The notes beneath the pieces were generated by a model. That model saw only the letters and a program-made list of their open reading frames with translations. It was not told the DNA's origin and ran no database searches. Shown here one piece after another: positions 6,902-16,260 of a DNA stretch of 38,792 nt. Source of the stretch: an uncultured Akkermansia sp. (GTDB taxonomy: Bacteria > Verrucomicrobiota > Verrucomicrobiia > Verrucomicrobiales > Akkermansiaceae); the NCBI GenBank assembly GCA_947601655.1, contig CANQGG010000016.1, positions 1 through 38,792 on the forward strand, read 5' to 3'. How positions within the stretch are numbered: position 1 is the stretch's first letter; each line of letters starts with the position of its first letter. The position numbers and the translations under genes were made by a program.

Positions 6902-9388
6902 TTAGTTGGCTCCGGCTTGGCGCAGGAGTTCGGTGATTTCTGCGTTTTCATTCTCCAACGCTACATCCAAGGCGGTCTTTCCGCCGACCTCTCGGTGCGG
7001 GTCAGCCCCGGCGGCGAGAAGCATTTTAACAATTTCCGGGTTCGCACACACCACCGCCGCAGTGAGGGGATAGATATCCTGTAATACGACTTGAATATTT
7101 GCACCGGCTGCAAGCAGGATCTTCACGATATGAACTTCGTTACCGAAAATAGCATGAATGATCGGTGTATAACCGCCTTTGGGGCTTACATTAGGGTCGG
7201 CCCCGGCATCCAGCAACAGATTGACAATTTCCTCTTTGCCTCCTCTCGCGGCGACTGTCAAAGGGGTATCTCCAAACTCCCGCCGACCGACTATATTCGG
7301 ATCCGCTCCGGCACGGAGAAGACATGTCGTAAGGTCAACACGTCCTAACGTGATAGCTGCAGCGAGAGCCGTTGTTAACCCATTGTACGCGTTGGGTGAA
7401 GCACCGGCATCCAGCTGTTTCTGCATTTCCTCGAGTGTGCATCCGTTCCATTTCCCCATTCTTTTGGGAAGACCTCCTTCCTTTCGCGTTTTAAACTGCC
7501 CCATCAATTCTGCTGCCGTTCCATGAGGACATGGAAAATACTGCGTGTGGGTGAATCCGAGGCTTGTGTGAGCACGCACGGAGAAACTCTCTTTTCCAAT
7601 GATGGAATCAACGAGTTGCTCGTTCAGTGAGGTTGCCTTTTTCGCGGAGAAACCACCGACCTTGCGCAGCAGATTTGCGACATCTTTGTGTTCTCCACAG
7701 ACGGCTTCATCCAGAGGTGATTGCTTGCCCCATATTCGATTTTTATCTGCTCCGGCTTTGAGCAGCATTTCCGTGATTTTAAGGTTGCCTACCCTCGCTG
7801 CAAGATGCAGAGGACTATAACCGGCAACTTCGCATTCGTTGACTTTGATACCGGCATCGAAGAGAAATTTCACAATGCGAGAATTTCCGCCTTCAATAGC
7901 ATACCTCATCATCCCTTCCTTTACGGTATCGAATTGTGCCCCATGTGCCAGCAGGTATTTCATGTTGTTCAGCAGTCCGCGACCGGCTGCCGCCTCTAGG
8001 GGGTAAGCCCAGAAGACGCCGGGTCCGAATGCGGTGACTCTCATGTTGACATCGGCTCCGTGTTCAACAAGGCATTGCAGGATCGGCAGACTCTTCATGG
8101 ATGCTGCCACGCTGACAGGGGTGAGATCCGATTTACTTGGCGTCAGGTTCACATCGGCTCCGTACCGGACGAGCATTTCCACAATTTCCGCATTCTGTCC
8201 CTCTACAGCTTCCAGAAGCGGAGTATTCCGGTCTTTCCTTGCATTAACATCGGCTCCGTCAACGAGCAGTTGCTTGACGGTATCAATATCTTGCATTTGA
8301 ATGTAGCTGATAAGAGAGGCCCCATCATCCTCGGCGTCCGGCCTTGCGCCTGCACTTGTCAGGAAGCGGACAAACTTCTTATGACCACATTGCGCCGCTT
8401 CGATAAGGGCAGTACAGTCGGATCCGTGCTGATTAACATCTGCCCCGGATTCTATCAAGAGTTGTGCGTTTTTGATGTCTCCTATACGAGCAACGTAGAT
8501 CAACGGAGTTCTCCCCGAATCATCAACTCGGTTAACATCCGCTCCGGCTTGAATGAGTATCTTAGCTACTTTGTACGCCTTATCGGACGTCTTATTGGAG
8601 TATTGACAGCCGTAGAGCCGACAGAGATCCAAACTTTCATCGAGCGTTGCCCCGACTGATTGCAAAAGTTTAATTGATTTTATTGACGTATTTTGGACTG
8701 CATAGCGCATAAGTCGGTCATACGAACTTTTTTGTCCTTTGCCGGTGATACGGGCTCCGGCATCCAGAAGAAGCTTCAGAATGTTAGGTTGATTATTCCA
8801 AACCGCCGCCTCCAGCATTTCTTCCGTTTTTACCTTGATATTCGCACCTGCTTCCAGAAGCAGGCGGACCATTTCCGGATGACGTTTTTTCACCGCCAAG
8901 AGGAGCGGTGTGTATTTTTTTGTTCCTTTATTCAGGTTTGCCCCGGCTGCTATCAGTTTCTTAGCAACCTCGAGTTGATTTTCCTCCGCAGCGACCATGA
9001 GTGCCGTATTGTAATGCGTCTTTTGATTGACATCGACCCCTTGTTCCAGCAGGTAGTTCACAATATTCGTGTGTCCTCCTTTCGCCGCAGCGATGAGCGG
9101 GGTGTAGTGCACCGTTTCGTCATCTAAAGTAAGACGCAATTTTTTTGCATTCTCCTTCGACAGCTTTAGCGCCTCGGCTGCTAATTTCATCAGTACTACC
9201 ACGTCAAGCCGCCCGTACTCTGCCGCAAATATCAGGGGCGTGTACTTAGTTGTAGGCATACCCAACTGGACTCCCGGGATCAGCCCATCCTCGAGCCATT
9301 TGATGACTTGCTCCCTCGTGTAATTTCCGGATTTCATCGCAGTGAAGTATTCGCCTATGGCCTTGTTGATTTTATTGATGTCACCCAT
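6902..9388 (-). CDS. Ankyrin-repeat protein with two arrays and a conserved linker
   Basis: This is an 828-residue cytosolic ankyrin protein. A helical cap (MGDINKINKAIGEYFTAMKS) precedes a long first array to about residue 580. A non-ankyrin linker of about 80 residues (containing LVDSIIGKESFSVRAHTS) follows. A second array begins at CTLEEMQKQLDAGASPNAY and ends in the family signature ALENENAEITELLRQAG. The same linker and second-array start occur in the 493-aa protein (LLNALIGKDTFTVRIRNS; CTLEELRDFLEAGASPDAH), so the two are paralogues sharing architecture, not just repeats. It lies 60 bp downstream of the 493-aa gene and 32 bp upstream of the UDG-like gene, and probably forms one operon with them. 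The binding partner is unknown. Confidence 0.9.
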   Translation of the reverse strand: MGDINKINKAIGEYFTAMKSGNYTREQVIKWLEDGLIPGVQLGMPTTKYTPLIFAAEYGRLDVVVLMKLAAEALKLSKENAKKLRLTLDDETVHYTPLIAAAKGGHTNIVNYLLEQGVDVNQKTHYNTALMVAAEENQLEVAKKLIAAGANLNKGTKKYTPLLLAVKKRHPEMVRLLLEAGANIKVKTEEMLEAAVWNNQPNILKLLLDAGARITGKGQKSSYDRLMRYAVQNTSIKSIKLLQSVGATLDESLDLCRLYGCQYSNKTSDKAYKVAKILIQAGADVNRVDDSGRTPLIYVARIGDIKNAQLLIESGADVNQHGSDCTALIEAAQCGHKKFVRFLTSAGARPDAEDDGASLISYIQMQDIDTVKQLLVDGADVNARKDRNTPLLEAVEGQNAEIVEMLVRYGADVNLTPSKSDLTPVSVAASMKSLPILQCLVEHGADVNMRVTAFGPGVFWAYPLEAAAGRGLLNNMKYLLAHGAQFDTVKEGMMRYAIEGGNSRIVKFLFDAGIKVNECEVAGYSPLHLAARVGNLKITEMLLKAGADKNRIWGKQSPLDEAVCGEHKDVANLLRKVGGFSAKKATSLNEQLVDSIIGKESFSVRAHTSLGFTHTQYFPCPHGTAAELMGQFKTRKEGGLPKRMGKWNGCTLEEMQKQLDAGASPNAYNGLTTALAAAITLGRVDLTTCLLRAGADPNIVGRREFGDTPLTVAARGGKEEIVNLLLDAGADPNVSPKGGYTPIIHAIFGNEVHIVKILLAAGANIQVVLQDIYPLTAAVVCANPEIVKMLLAAGADPHREVGGKTALDVALENENAEITELLRQAGAN

Positions 9389-9448
9389 GGTTTTAGTAGG
9401 TTAAGTTGGTTGAATTGATAGGAGCGCCGCCGTATGCGGATTAAAGGT

Positions 9449-10930
9449 TTACGTGTTCTGACTTTCTGTCTCGTTGTCCCTCTCTGCTGCCCGTCGCAGG
9501 AGTTCCGCGATTTCTGCGTTTTCATTCTCCAACGCTACATCCAGGGCGGCCTTTCCGTCAACCTCGCGGTGCGGGTCAGCCCCGGCGGCGAGAAGGATTC
9601 TGACACAGCCGGGACGGTTTTGTGCTGCGGCGGCGATAAGCGGAGTGCAGCCTTTCTTGGGACAGACGTTGGGGTCTGCCCCGGCTTCCAGCAGGAGCTC
9701 GATGATTTTGGTGCCCCTGTTGCCGACGGCAGCGACCAGTGGCGCGTCCTCTTCCGTCAGCAGATTGGGATTGGCGCCGGCGGAAAGGAGGAGCTGCGTG
9801 AGGTCGGAGCGCTCAGCACGTACGGCGGCGATGAGAGCGCTGGTTCTTTTCCAGTGTGCATCGGGACTGGCGCCGGCTTCGAGAAAATCGCGCAGTTCCT
9901 CCAGTGTGCAGCGGCTGCCGAAGGCGACGTCGGCGAGGCGGCTCAGACCGTAGGAATTGCGAATGCGCACGGTGAATGTATCCTTGCCGATGAGGGCATT
10001 CAGGAGCTTGTCGTCGATCGTCTGCTGTTCCAGGAGCTTTTTGGGGGAGAGGGCTCCGGCTTGGCGCAGGATGCGCGCGATGTCGTAGTGCTTTTCTCCC
10101 AGGGCCCTGCTCAGAGGCGTCTTTTTGCCGATGAGTCGGTTGACGTCCGCTCCGGATTCCAGCAAGAGCTGCACGATTTCAGGATTACCTTGTCTTGCCG
10201 CCTCATGGAGGGGGCTGTTGCTTATGGTTTGCGCATTCACATCCGCTCCCGCCCCGATAAGAAGCCGAACGATGCTGACGTGCTGCGCACACACAGCGCA
10301 CAGGAGCGCAGGTCCGGTATCCCTCTGCTCATCCACTCGCGCCCCGGCGGCGAGCAGCAGCTTGACCATTTCCTCTTGCCCTTTTTCAGCTGCTATGGTG
10401 AGCGGCGTGTGTTTTTTCGTCCCCTTGTTGATGTCTGCCCCGGCGGCAAGCAGCAGTTGCGCGGCTTTGATGCGTCCTCGCTTTGCGGCGGCAACAAGAG
10501 GAGTGTTCCACCACGTCTTCTGGTTGACATCAGCTCCCTTTTTCATGAGAAACTTCATGACAGCGATCTGCTCTTCCTGCGCGGCGGCGATGAGTGGCGT
10601 GTAATACACATTGCCGAGCTCGACGATGGCTCCTATTTTCAGCAGATGCTTGACGATATCAAGTCGCCCCCTTTTTGCGGCGGCGATGAGGGCCGTGTAC
10701 TGCCGTGTGTTCTGGTTGATGTCCGCGCCGGCTTCGATGAGTAGCTTCACAATGTCCAAGCGTCCGCATTCTGCCGCGATGATTAACGCCGTACTGTCTT
10801 CCGTCTGTGCATCGATGCTCAGTCCCTTCGCCAGGAGTTCGCGCACTTTTTCCACGGGACAGTTTTCCTCGCGGATAGCGTGTTCGTACTCCATAAAGAG
10901 TTCGCGCATCGTTTCGATTTCTGCGTCCAT
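9449..10930 (-). CDS. Ankyrin-repeat protein, first gene of the ankyrin/UDG-like unit
   Basis: The protein has 493 residues. The N-terminal cap (MDAEIETMRELFMEYEHAI) leads into about eight ankyrin repeats (STALIIAAECGRLDIVKLL onward). It then has the conserved linker (LLNALIGKDTFTVRIRNS, about residue 310) and a second short array that ends in ALENENAEIAELLRRA. There is no signal peptide or transmembrane segment. Its first 60 codons and its upstream non-coding DNA are duplicated at 5573-5975, where the rest of the gene has been lost. It is the promoter-proximal gene of the group ending in the UDG-like protein. As in the other paralogues, what the repeats bind cannot be told from sequence. Confidence 0.9.
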   Translation of the reverse strand: MDAEIETMRELFMEYEHAIREENCPVEKVRELLAKGLSIDAQTEDSTALIIAAECGRLDIVKLLIEAGADINQNTRQYTALIAAAKRGRLDIVKHLLKIGAIVELGNVYYTPLIAAAQEEQIAVMKFLMKKGADVNQKTWWNTPLVAAAKRGRIKAAQLLLAAGADINKGTKKHTPLTIAAEKGQEEMVKLLLAAGARVDEQRDTGPALLCAVCAQHVSIVRLLIGAGADVNAQTISNSPLHEAARQGNPEIVQLLLESGADVNRLIGKKTPLSRALGEKHYDIARILRQAGALSPKKLLEQQTIDDKLLNALIGKDTFTVRIRNSYGLSRLADVAFGSRCTLEELRDFLEAGASPDAHWKRTSALIAAVRAERSDLTQLLLSAGANPNLLTEEDAPLVAAVGNRGTKIIELLLEAGADPNVCPKKGCTPLIAAAAQNRPGCVRILLAAGADPHREVDGKAALDVALENENAEIAELLRRAAERDNETESQNT

Positions 10931-11150
10931 AAGTTCTGCGTTATTTTAGGAGATCTCTCCTCGTTGGCAAGCGTAAATATTTTTCTAAACTTTTTGTTTT
11001 TAATTATTTGCGATTGGCCGTAAATTTATTAAGGGTTTCAACGGTTTCCAGACGCGCTTTTTTGTATATCGCTGACTATCAAGGTCGAAAAAATTAGACA
11101 TTTTTTAAACAACACTAACACTTTCCCCCCAAAAAATTTGTGTCATACTC
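10931..11150 (-). promoter_or_regulatory. Conserved upstream element, copy 2
   Basis: This non-coding block upstream of the 493-aa ankyrin gene is near-identical to 5754-5975; the duplication continues into the gene start. The core, 11023-11106, is shared with the third copy at 16261-16343. The word TTTGTGTCATACT lies at 11137-11149. The remaining 11181-11296, up to the stop of the PLD gene, holds no gene that I recognise. Confidence 0.6.
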
Positions 11151-11159
11151 ACCCGCGAG

Positions 11160-11180
11160 GAGCATCTTTTGGGGATGCTC
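11160..11180. other. Palindrome beside upstream element, copy 2
   Basis: GAGCATC (11160-11166) and GATGCTC (11174-11180) form a 7-bp stem with a 7-base loop, as in the copy at 5983-6004. It lies between the PLD gene end (11297) and the upstream element. It has no minus-strand T-run, so terminator function is uncertain. Confidence 0.5.
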
Positions 11181-11296
11181 TACGCAATTCCCGGTTTTTT
11201 ATTGTTTGCTTCATTTCCTCATGTATTGAACTTACCCAAGCTGCGCAAAAGGCAATCATGTCTCTCCCGATTGAATAAACAGGAGAGGAAAGTCGG

Positions 11297-11815
11297 TCAA
11301 TCTGCTCCGTCGGCGCAGTAGGCTTTGCGGGCGCAGTTCCGGCAGGGCGCACCCATCCATAGGGTGTCAAATTGCTCCACGGCAGCCTGCACAAGGACGG
11401 GGTCGGACGTGAGAACGCCGGCTTCAAAGTTCCGTCGCTTCGCTCCTTTCGCACCGAGCCCCGCCCCTGTGAAGTTCGCTGAACCGATGTATGCGGTCGT
11501 CAGGTCGTAGATGATGAGCTTGAAGTGCACGCGCGGACACAGCATACGCTCAAGCGATTTGATGAGGATGGGGTAGCGGTCGAAATCTGCCCGGAAGTTT
11601 TCCCCCGGTTCCTTCGCGTGGATGAGACGCACGTTCACCCCACGCTTCAGCAACTTTGCCAGCAACCCCAGCAGCGGCGTGCCATTCTGCATATACACGT
11701 CCTTCAAATCCGCCGTCCCGATCCACAGCTCCCTCTTCACACGCTCCATCCGCCGCAGCACCTCCGAATAGTGCTCCTCATTGCTGATATAGCGGGTCTG
11801 TGGTTTGGCGGACAT
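11297..11815 (-). CDS. Phospholipase-D-like protein with one HKD motif
   Basis: The protein has 172 residues. One HKD catalytic signature is present: HFKLIIYD (H-x-K-x4-D), followed by the characteristic GSANFTGAG turn, at about residues 96-120. PLD-superfamily proteins of this size with one HKD act as homodimers and are often nucleases (Nuc/BfiI type) rather than lipases. The C-terminus adds a Cys-rich tail (CRNCARKAYC) that could bind a metal. There is no signal peptide, so it should act in the cytoplasm. It begins 47 bp after the second DUF262 gene and is probably the last gene of that operon. This supports a nucleic-acid-targeting role. The family call is firm; the substrate is inferred. 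Confidence 0.82.
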   Translation of the reverse strand: MSAKPQTRYISNEEHYSEVLRRMERVKRELWIGTADLKDVYMQNGTPLLGLLAKLLKRGVNVRLIHAKEPGENFRADFDRYPILIKSLERMLCPRVHFKLIIYDLTTAYIGSANFTGAGLGAKGAKRRNFEAGVLTSDPVLVQAAVEQFDTLWMGAPCRNCARKAYCADGAD

Positions 11816-11862
11816 GAGCAGGCAGATATGTGACTGAGTATGTCAGTCAAATGAATTACAGT

Positions 11863-14256
11863 TCAATTATTTAGGTGTGATCTTAAATCTTTCTGATAAT
11901 AACGATCGATTGCATTTTGAATGAGCTCTTTTATATCAGAATCCACTTGTATTTCTCCTACGTCCTCGTCCTTGTCCTGACAACGTACAGGGACATCATT
12001 CCTCTTTTCTCTGTCGTTATTTTTGTATATTCGATTTAGTTTATTACCCCCATCATCGTTAAAAGGAAGGATAGTCCAAGTGTAGTTTACTTCTTTATAT
12101 TCAAAATAACTATTGTATCCCCAACGAGTGAGCTTTCCCATATTGACCTCTCCCATTTCGAGACAATCTTTGAGAATGGCGTATCTGTCAATAGATTCCT
12201 TAGAAAGTACAAGCCGATCGTTATAATAACTTTGATTGCCTTTGTGCTTTCTGTAAACGATCCATACATTAGACTCACCATATAAAGCGTAATTTCTTTT
12301 TTCAGCCTCTTCTGAAACTACTTTTTCAATGATATCTTTTATAATTTCATACGGCATGTTTTTCAAAATAGTGTTAGGGGAAACCTCTGTCTGTTTGAGA
12401 ATGTCTCTAAATTCTTTTTCATCCTTTTCTTTATCAAAGTTCTCTGCACTCAGCGTTCGATAAACGAGATTAAGATATTCATCTTTCTTTAATAACAATC
12501 CATCGCTGGAACAATCAAATATTGGGCAACCCCCCAGAAGAAAATCATTTGTATCTAATAAAGAAAACATATTGCGCAAAAATTTCGCCCATTTCTCAGG
12601 TGTGCTTTCCCCCGTCTCCTTGACATATCCACAAATTGTTTCCCATTTGCCATCAAATTTTTCCCAATGCTCTGGTTTAATTGTAAATCCGTCGTTTTTA
12701 TTGTACCCACTTGCGAAAAGGAAAAAAATCGCGCCCTTGAAACGTTTTTCAGCTTCTTTTAATGGAGCCATTTCGATCATTCCATTTTTAATCGCTCGTG
12801 CTTTCTCGATCTCTTCGCGGAGAACGCGTCTTTGGATATCTGGCTTGCTGCCCGTTACGACTTGATCTAAGTTGATATGGGTGAGTTTATCGTAGATATC
12901 GGAACCTTCCTGCTCATCATTCAATTGCCCAGCCAGCCTATTAAGTAGCTGTATACTTCCTTTTTTCCTAGTCGAATCGTATATATTTTCAACAATATTC
13001 CAACACACGCGCATCCATTGTTCGAATGGCAAAGCATTCTCCCTAAATTTTTCCACGTAGAGGTAAATTGCGGCAAATATGCAGAGATCTTTACCTTCTC
13101 TTGCCGTTTTTGTTGGGGAGGGAATGACATAAGCAGTTGGTTCCCACGCTGGTTTCCATGCTTCTTCTACTTTTTTGACTAGATCGTTCCCCTGCTGATC
13201 TTTAGAGATGTCTTTTCCCGACTGATCTTCATAGATGAATTGAAAGATATCTTTCAACTGCTGCCATCCGTTGCCTCTATCACCAATATGTTCATAAGGA
13301 GTAAAGGAAACATAATCATTAGAGAAACTCGTTGTTTCTTCATCCTTGTTTGAGGAAGATCCCTCGTCGTTTTGCGTCTGAATGATCATATGGACATCTG
13401 CAAATCGGTTGACAAACTCCATCATGAGCGGATCCGGAGGGGGCACATTTTTGCTCTTCTCACTGGTTTGTGCAATCTTCCAGAAGAAATCGAGAAAATC
13501 GCCGTCAAGCCATTTCCCGTATTCCTCAGCTTCTCCTTTATCGCCTTTAATATGTTCCAAGAGATCGGCTTTGAAATTCTCGAAAGGGGTCAGGAGAAGC
13601 CCTCGAGCATTCATTTTAGTGTAGAGATCTTCTTTATCAGGATAATCACCGATATCTTCCATACTAAAAATAACATGCTCCAACTGATCAAAAAGGTTGT
13701 CTTGTTTTTCGCGTTTGTTATACTGACCATGAATTTCGTCCAACATGACCAGCATGCCCTCGATTGTGCTATCGCATTTGTATGCGTACGTAAACCATGA
13801 CTGATCTTTGAGTAGTTCAGAAGGGCTCCTTGTTTCTAATTCTTTTCTTATATCAAAATCTTTGGCGGTAATTTTATGGCAAAATTCAGTGGCAGTCGTC
13901 CTAGTTCGATATTCAAACTTGGACAAGTAAGCGAAGATTGATTCCTTTTCGTGGATTGATTCCTTTTCACGGACGGCAAGATACCAGTAAAAAAGGAAAA
14001 GTGTGGTAATGCGTTGTTGACCATCAAGTAATTCAAATTCCCCTTTTTCTGCGGAGTTGGTCACCCCCCTGGGGGAACTGCCATAGATGAAATTGAGATC
14101 AAGGTTCTCATTCTTTTCGAGTTGATCAAAAATGGATTGCACGAGCTTTTCCCTTACCATTGTACTATGTTTGTCCCTGCGACCTTGAGCATAGTGACGC
14201 TGAATGTGAGGGATGACAATTTTCGTATACGTTTTGAAAAAATCTTTTAAGGTCAT
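11863..14256 (-). CDS. DUF262 (ParB/GmrS-like) domain protein without a visible HNH
   Basis: The protein has 797 residues. The N-terminal DUF262 domain shows the family landmarks: IPHIQRHYAQGRRD (residues 14-27, the I-P-x-x-QR-x-Y signature) and ELLDGQQRITTLF (about residue 74, the DGQQR motif of the ParB/sulfiredoxin fold). In GmrSD, SspE and BrxU-type enzymes this domain binds NTP and couples it to cleavage of foreign DNA. The remaining 550 residues are mostly helical. I see no HI-x-PQN or GNL segment of the DUF1524 HNH domain, so this protein may rely on its neighbour for cleavage. It lies 60 bp downstream of the DUF262-DUF1524 gene and 47 bp upstream of the PLD gene. Part of a restriction-like system is the best inference. 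Confidence 0.8.
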   Translation of the reverse strand: MTLKDFFKTYTKIVIPHIQRHYAQGRRDKHSTMVREKLVQSIFDQLEKNENLDLNFIYGSSPRGVTNSAEKGEFELLDGQQRITTLFLFYWYLAVREKESIHEKESIFAYLSKFEYRTRTTATEFCHKITAKDFDIRKELETRSPSELLKDQSWFTYAYKCDSTIEGMLVMLDEIHGQYNKREKQDNLFDQLEHVIFSMEDIGDYPDKEDLYTKMNARGLLLTPFENFKADLLEHIKGDKGEAEEYGKWLDGDFLDFFWKIAQTSEKSKNVPPPDPLMMEFVNRFADVHMIIQTQNDEGSSSNKDEETTSFSNDYVSFTPYEHIGDRGNGWQQLKDIFQFIYEDQSGKDISKDQQGNDLVKKVEEAWKPAWEPTAYVIPSPTKTAREGKDLCIFAAIYLYVEKFRENALPFEQWMRVCWNIVENIYDSTRKKGSIQLLNRLAGQLNDEQEGSDIYDKLTHINLDQVVTGSKPDIQRRVLREEIEKARAIKNGMIEMAPLKEAEKRFKGAIFFLFASGYNKNDGFTIKPEHWEKFDGKWETICGYVKETGESTPEKWAKFLRNMFSLLDTNDFLLGGCPIFDCSSDGLLLKKDEYLNLVYRTLSAENFDKEKDEKEFRDILKQTEVSPNTILKNMPYEIIKDIIEKVVSEEAEKRNYALYGESNVWIVYRKHKGNQSYYNDRLVLSKESIDRYAILKDCLEMGEVNMGKLTRWGYNSYFEYKEVNYTWTILPFNDDGGNKLNRIYKNNDREKRNDVPVRCQDKDEDVGEIQVDSDIKELIQNAIDRYYQKDLRSHLNN

Positions 14257-14316
14257 TGTAGGTCTTATTTTGGTTAAAGTTGAAAAAATTTAAAAGTAGA
14301 ATCTCATAGTCCAGGA

Positions 14317-16152
14317 TTACTCCTTGAGACGGTCTATTGTCTGGATGATGTAGCTTTCTTGCTCCTTGACATCGGTCTCTTTCCAGTACTCAAGTTCGGT
14401 TGGATTTTTTTCAAAGAATTTAAAAAAGGCATATTGTGTGCCGAGGGGAACGAATTGTCCTTCCTTGATTTTGCTGATAATGGTTCCTTTTTTTTTGCGA
14501 AACGGCGCGTTTTTGTAACTTTTGTTTGTGTGGTCGTCCAACAGAGCCAAATTTCCAATCCTATCTTTATCGTCTTCCTTCAGGAGGGATTCACCTAAAT
14601 CGTCTTTAATTCCTTGTTTAATTTTATTAATAAGATCTTGAGGAGATTTCTTTATTTCGTCCCCTACTTCTTTCCAGTTTTCTGCCCAATTATCATTAAA
14701 TTTTGTCAAAATTTTATTGCATCCGCCATTTTCGCCTTTGTCTTTTAGTTCTCGCTTATATTCCTCGATTATAGCGATAACCCATTCTGCCTCATTTTCA
14801 TTCTGTGAGGAAATATGCTCAAGTTGCCAATTGATCTGCGTATAAACATCAAAGGGGAAACGAAACATACTATGATCTTCGTTCCACTTCCAGCCTTTGT
14901 GTGCCTTTACATTTACATATTGTTGATTGAGCAACTCTACATTGTAGGTCAATAAAATTTTCTTGATGTCATTATTATTCGAACCATATTCGAGCCCTCC
15001 AATGAAAGCTTTCGTGTCCTTGCCGTTTTTTCCGATAAGATGGGAGTAAATCTTGCCTTTTAAAAATTTTAGGAATTGTTTTTCCCGAGTCTCTGACCCG
15101 AGTAAAGGTTTGTTGTACTCCTCAAATATTGTCGTTAGTGGCGCGGCACCTATTTGTAAACAGAGACCAATGTAATTGTGAAGAAGCGGTGCATTATACC
15201 AACTTTCAAGGATTTGGAAAGTTTCTACAAACTTCCGCCATATGTCTGGTTCGCGTGTCGGATCCTCGATTTTCTCCTTGATACCAATAAATAATTCATT
15301 GGTTTTGAATGGTTTGTCCTGTCCTGCGTTATTGCTTTTGCCAGTGGACAACACCAGCTTAGCGAGAATGTTGATGCGTCTCGCAATCTTATCATCATCT
15401 TCTTCTTTAAGGAATCCCCAGAAGGCATCATCGTAGAAGCGGTTTTCAATTTGTTCCCACTGGAGTGCGCGGACGAGATGGCTATTGTCCTTTTTTGTTC
15501 GTAAGAAGAGAGATTTAATCAATTCAGATTCCTCTAATTCGATTTTACCTGAATTAATGTTGCGGAAGATTGTCTCAGATGCATCATCGTCGTTTTTTTC
15601 GAGCCACAGTATCTCTACTCTTTCCGAAGCTCCAGTCTCTGCAGTGAGAATCTTCCACAAACTTTCTGCTTCCTTTTCACCAGTAATACCACCCGGTTCG
15701 TCACTCCAACTATCCTTAAATACTTTCCATGCTTGCTGCATGTAATACTCATCTATATTTTTAGGAGACTTCTCCCCGATTTCTTTTAAATAGTCAGATA
15801 AGCTGTCCCGGGTCTTGTATTTAATAGTATAAAGCTGTTTTTGCGGGTTACAAACATTTTTATATCTCTCCTGCAAAAACGTTAACAGAATGAACAGGGT
15901 GGTAAGTCTTTGCTGCCCATCTATAACCTCATATTGATTTTCGTCGATTTTTTTTACAACGACGAGCTGTAAAAGGTATCTTTTATCTTTTTGAGGGCTA
16001 TCTTCATTTTTTTGTATAAACTCCCGTAAATCGTGCAGCAGTTCTCCTACCTGCTGTTGCTTCCATCGGTAGCCACGCTGGTAAGCAGGAACCTCAAATT
16101 GTATTGCTTTACCTAATAGATCGCCTATCGTTTTTCTAAACTCACTGCTCAT
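14317..16152 (-). CDS. GmrSD-like DUF262-DUF1524 (type IV restriction-like) protein
   Basis: The protein has 611 residues from the ATG at 16152, chosen because DUF262 starts at once (FRKTIGDLLG) and AGGA precedes the ATG. The frame is open further upstream to 16338, but that part overlaps the conserved upstream element and is probably untranslated. The DUF262 landmarks are FEVPAYQRGYRW (about residues 18-29) and VIDGQQRLTTLF (about 73). The C-terminal half carries DUF1524 HNH-like landmarks: LEHISSQN (about 443) and IGNLALLDDHTNKSY (about 532) with a following F-x-K-K. The usual Pro of HI-x-P is replaced by Ser, but the His and Asn are kept. Members cut modified or otherwise marked phage DNA. 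It heads an operon with a second DUF262 protein and a PLD-like protein. Confidence 0.82.
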   Translation of the reverse strand: MSSEFRKTIGDLLGKAIQFEVPAYQRGYRWKQQQVGELLHDLREFIQKNEDSPQKDKRYLLQLVVVKKIDENQYEVIDGQQRLTTLFILLTFLQERYKNVCNPQKQLYTIKYKTRDSLSDYLKEIGEKSPKNIDEYYMQQAWKVFKDSWSDEPGGITGEKEAESLWKILTAETGASERVEILWLEKNDDDASETIFRNINSGKIELEESELIKSLFLRTKKDNSHLVRALQWEQIENRFYDDAFWGFLKEEDDDKIARRINILAKLVLSTGKSNNAGQDKPFKTNELFIGIKEKIEDPTREPDIWRKFVETFQILESWYNAPLLHNYIGLCLQIGAAPLTTIFEEYNKPLLGSETREKQFLKFLKGKIYSHLIGKNGKDTKAFIGGLEYGSNNNDIKKILLTYNVELLNQQYVNVKAHKGWKWNEDHSMFRFPFDVYTQINWQLEHISSQNENEAEWVIAIIEEYKRELKDKGENGGCNKILTKFNDNWAENWKEVGDEIKKSPQDLINKIKQGIKDDLGESLLKEDDKDRIGNLALLDDHTNKSYKNAPFRKKKGTIISKIKEGQFVPLGTQYAFFKFFEKNPTELEYWKETDVKEQESYIIQTIDRLKE

Positions 16153-16260
16153 AATTCCTGGATGCGTTATCTCGTCTAACGACGAGCATTGTATCGTGGA
16201 GGGACAGCGGCGGGCAAGGAAAAAAATAAAGGCGAAGGTCGTGTCATGGGGGCGAAAATA

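Noticed and set aside
11262..11287. CTCTCC/GGAGAG hairpin after the PLD gene as a terminator
   Set aside because: The stem is 6 bp, and no T-run follows on either strand.
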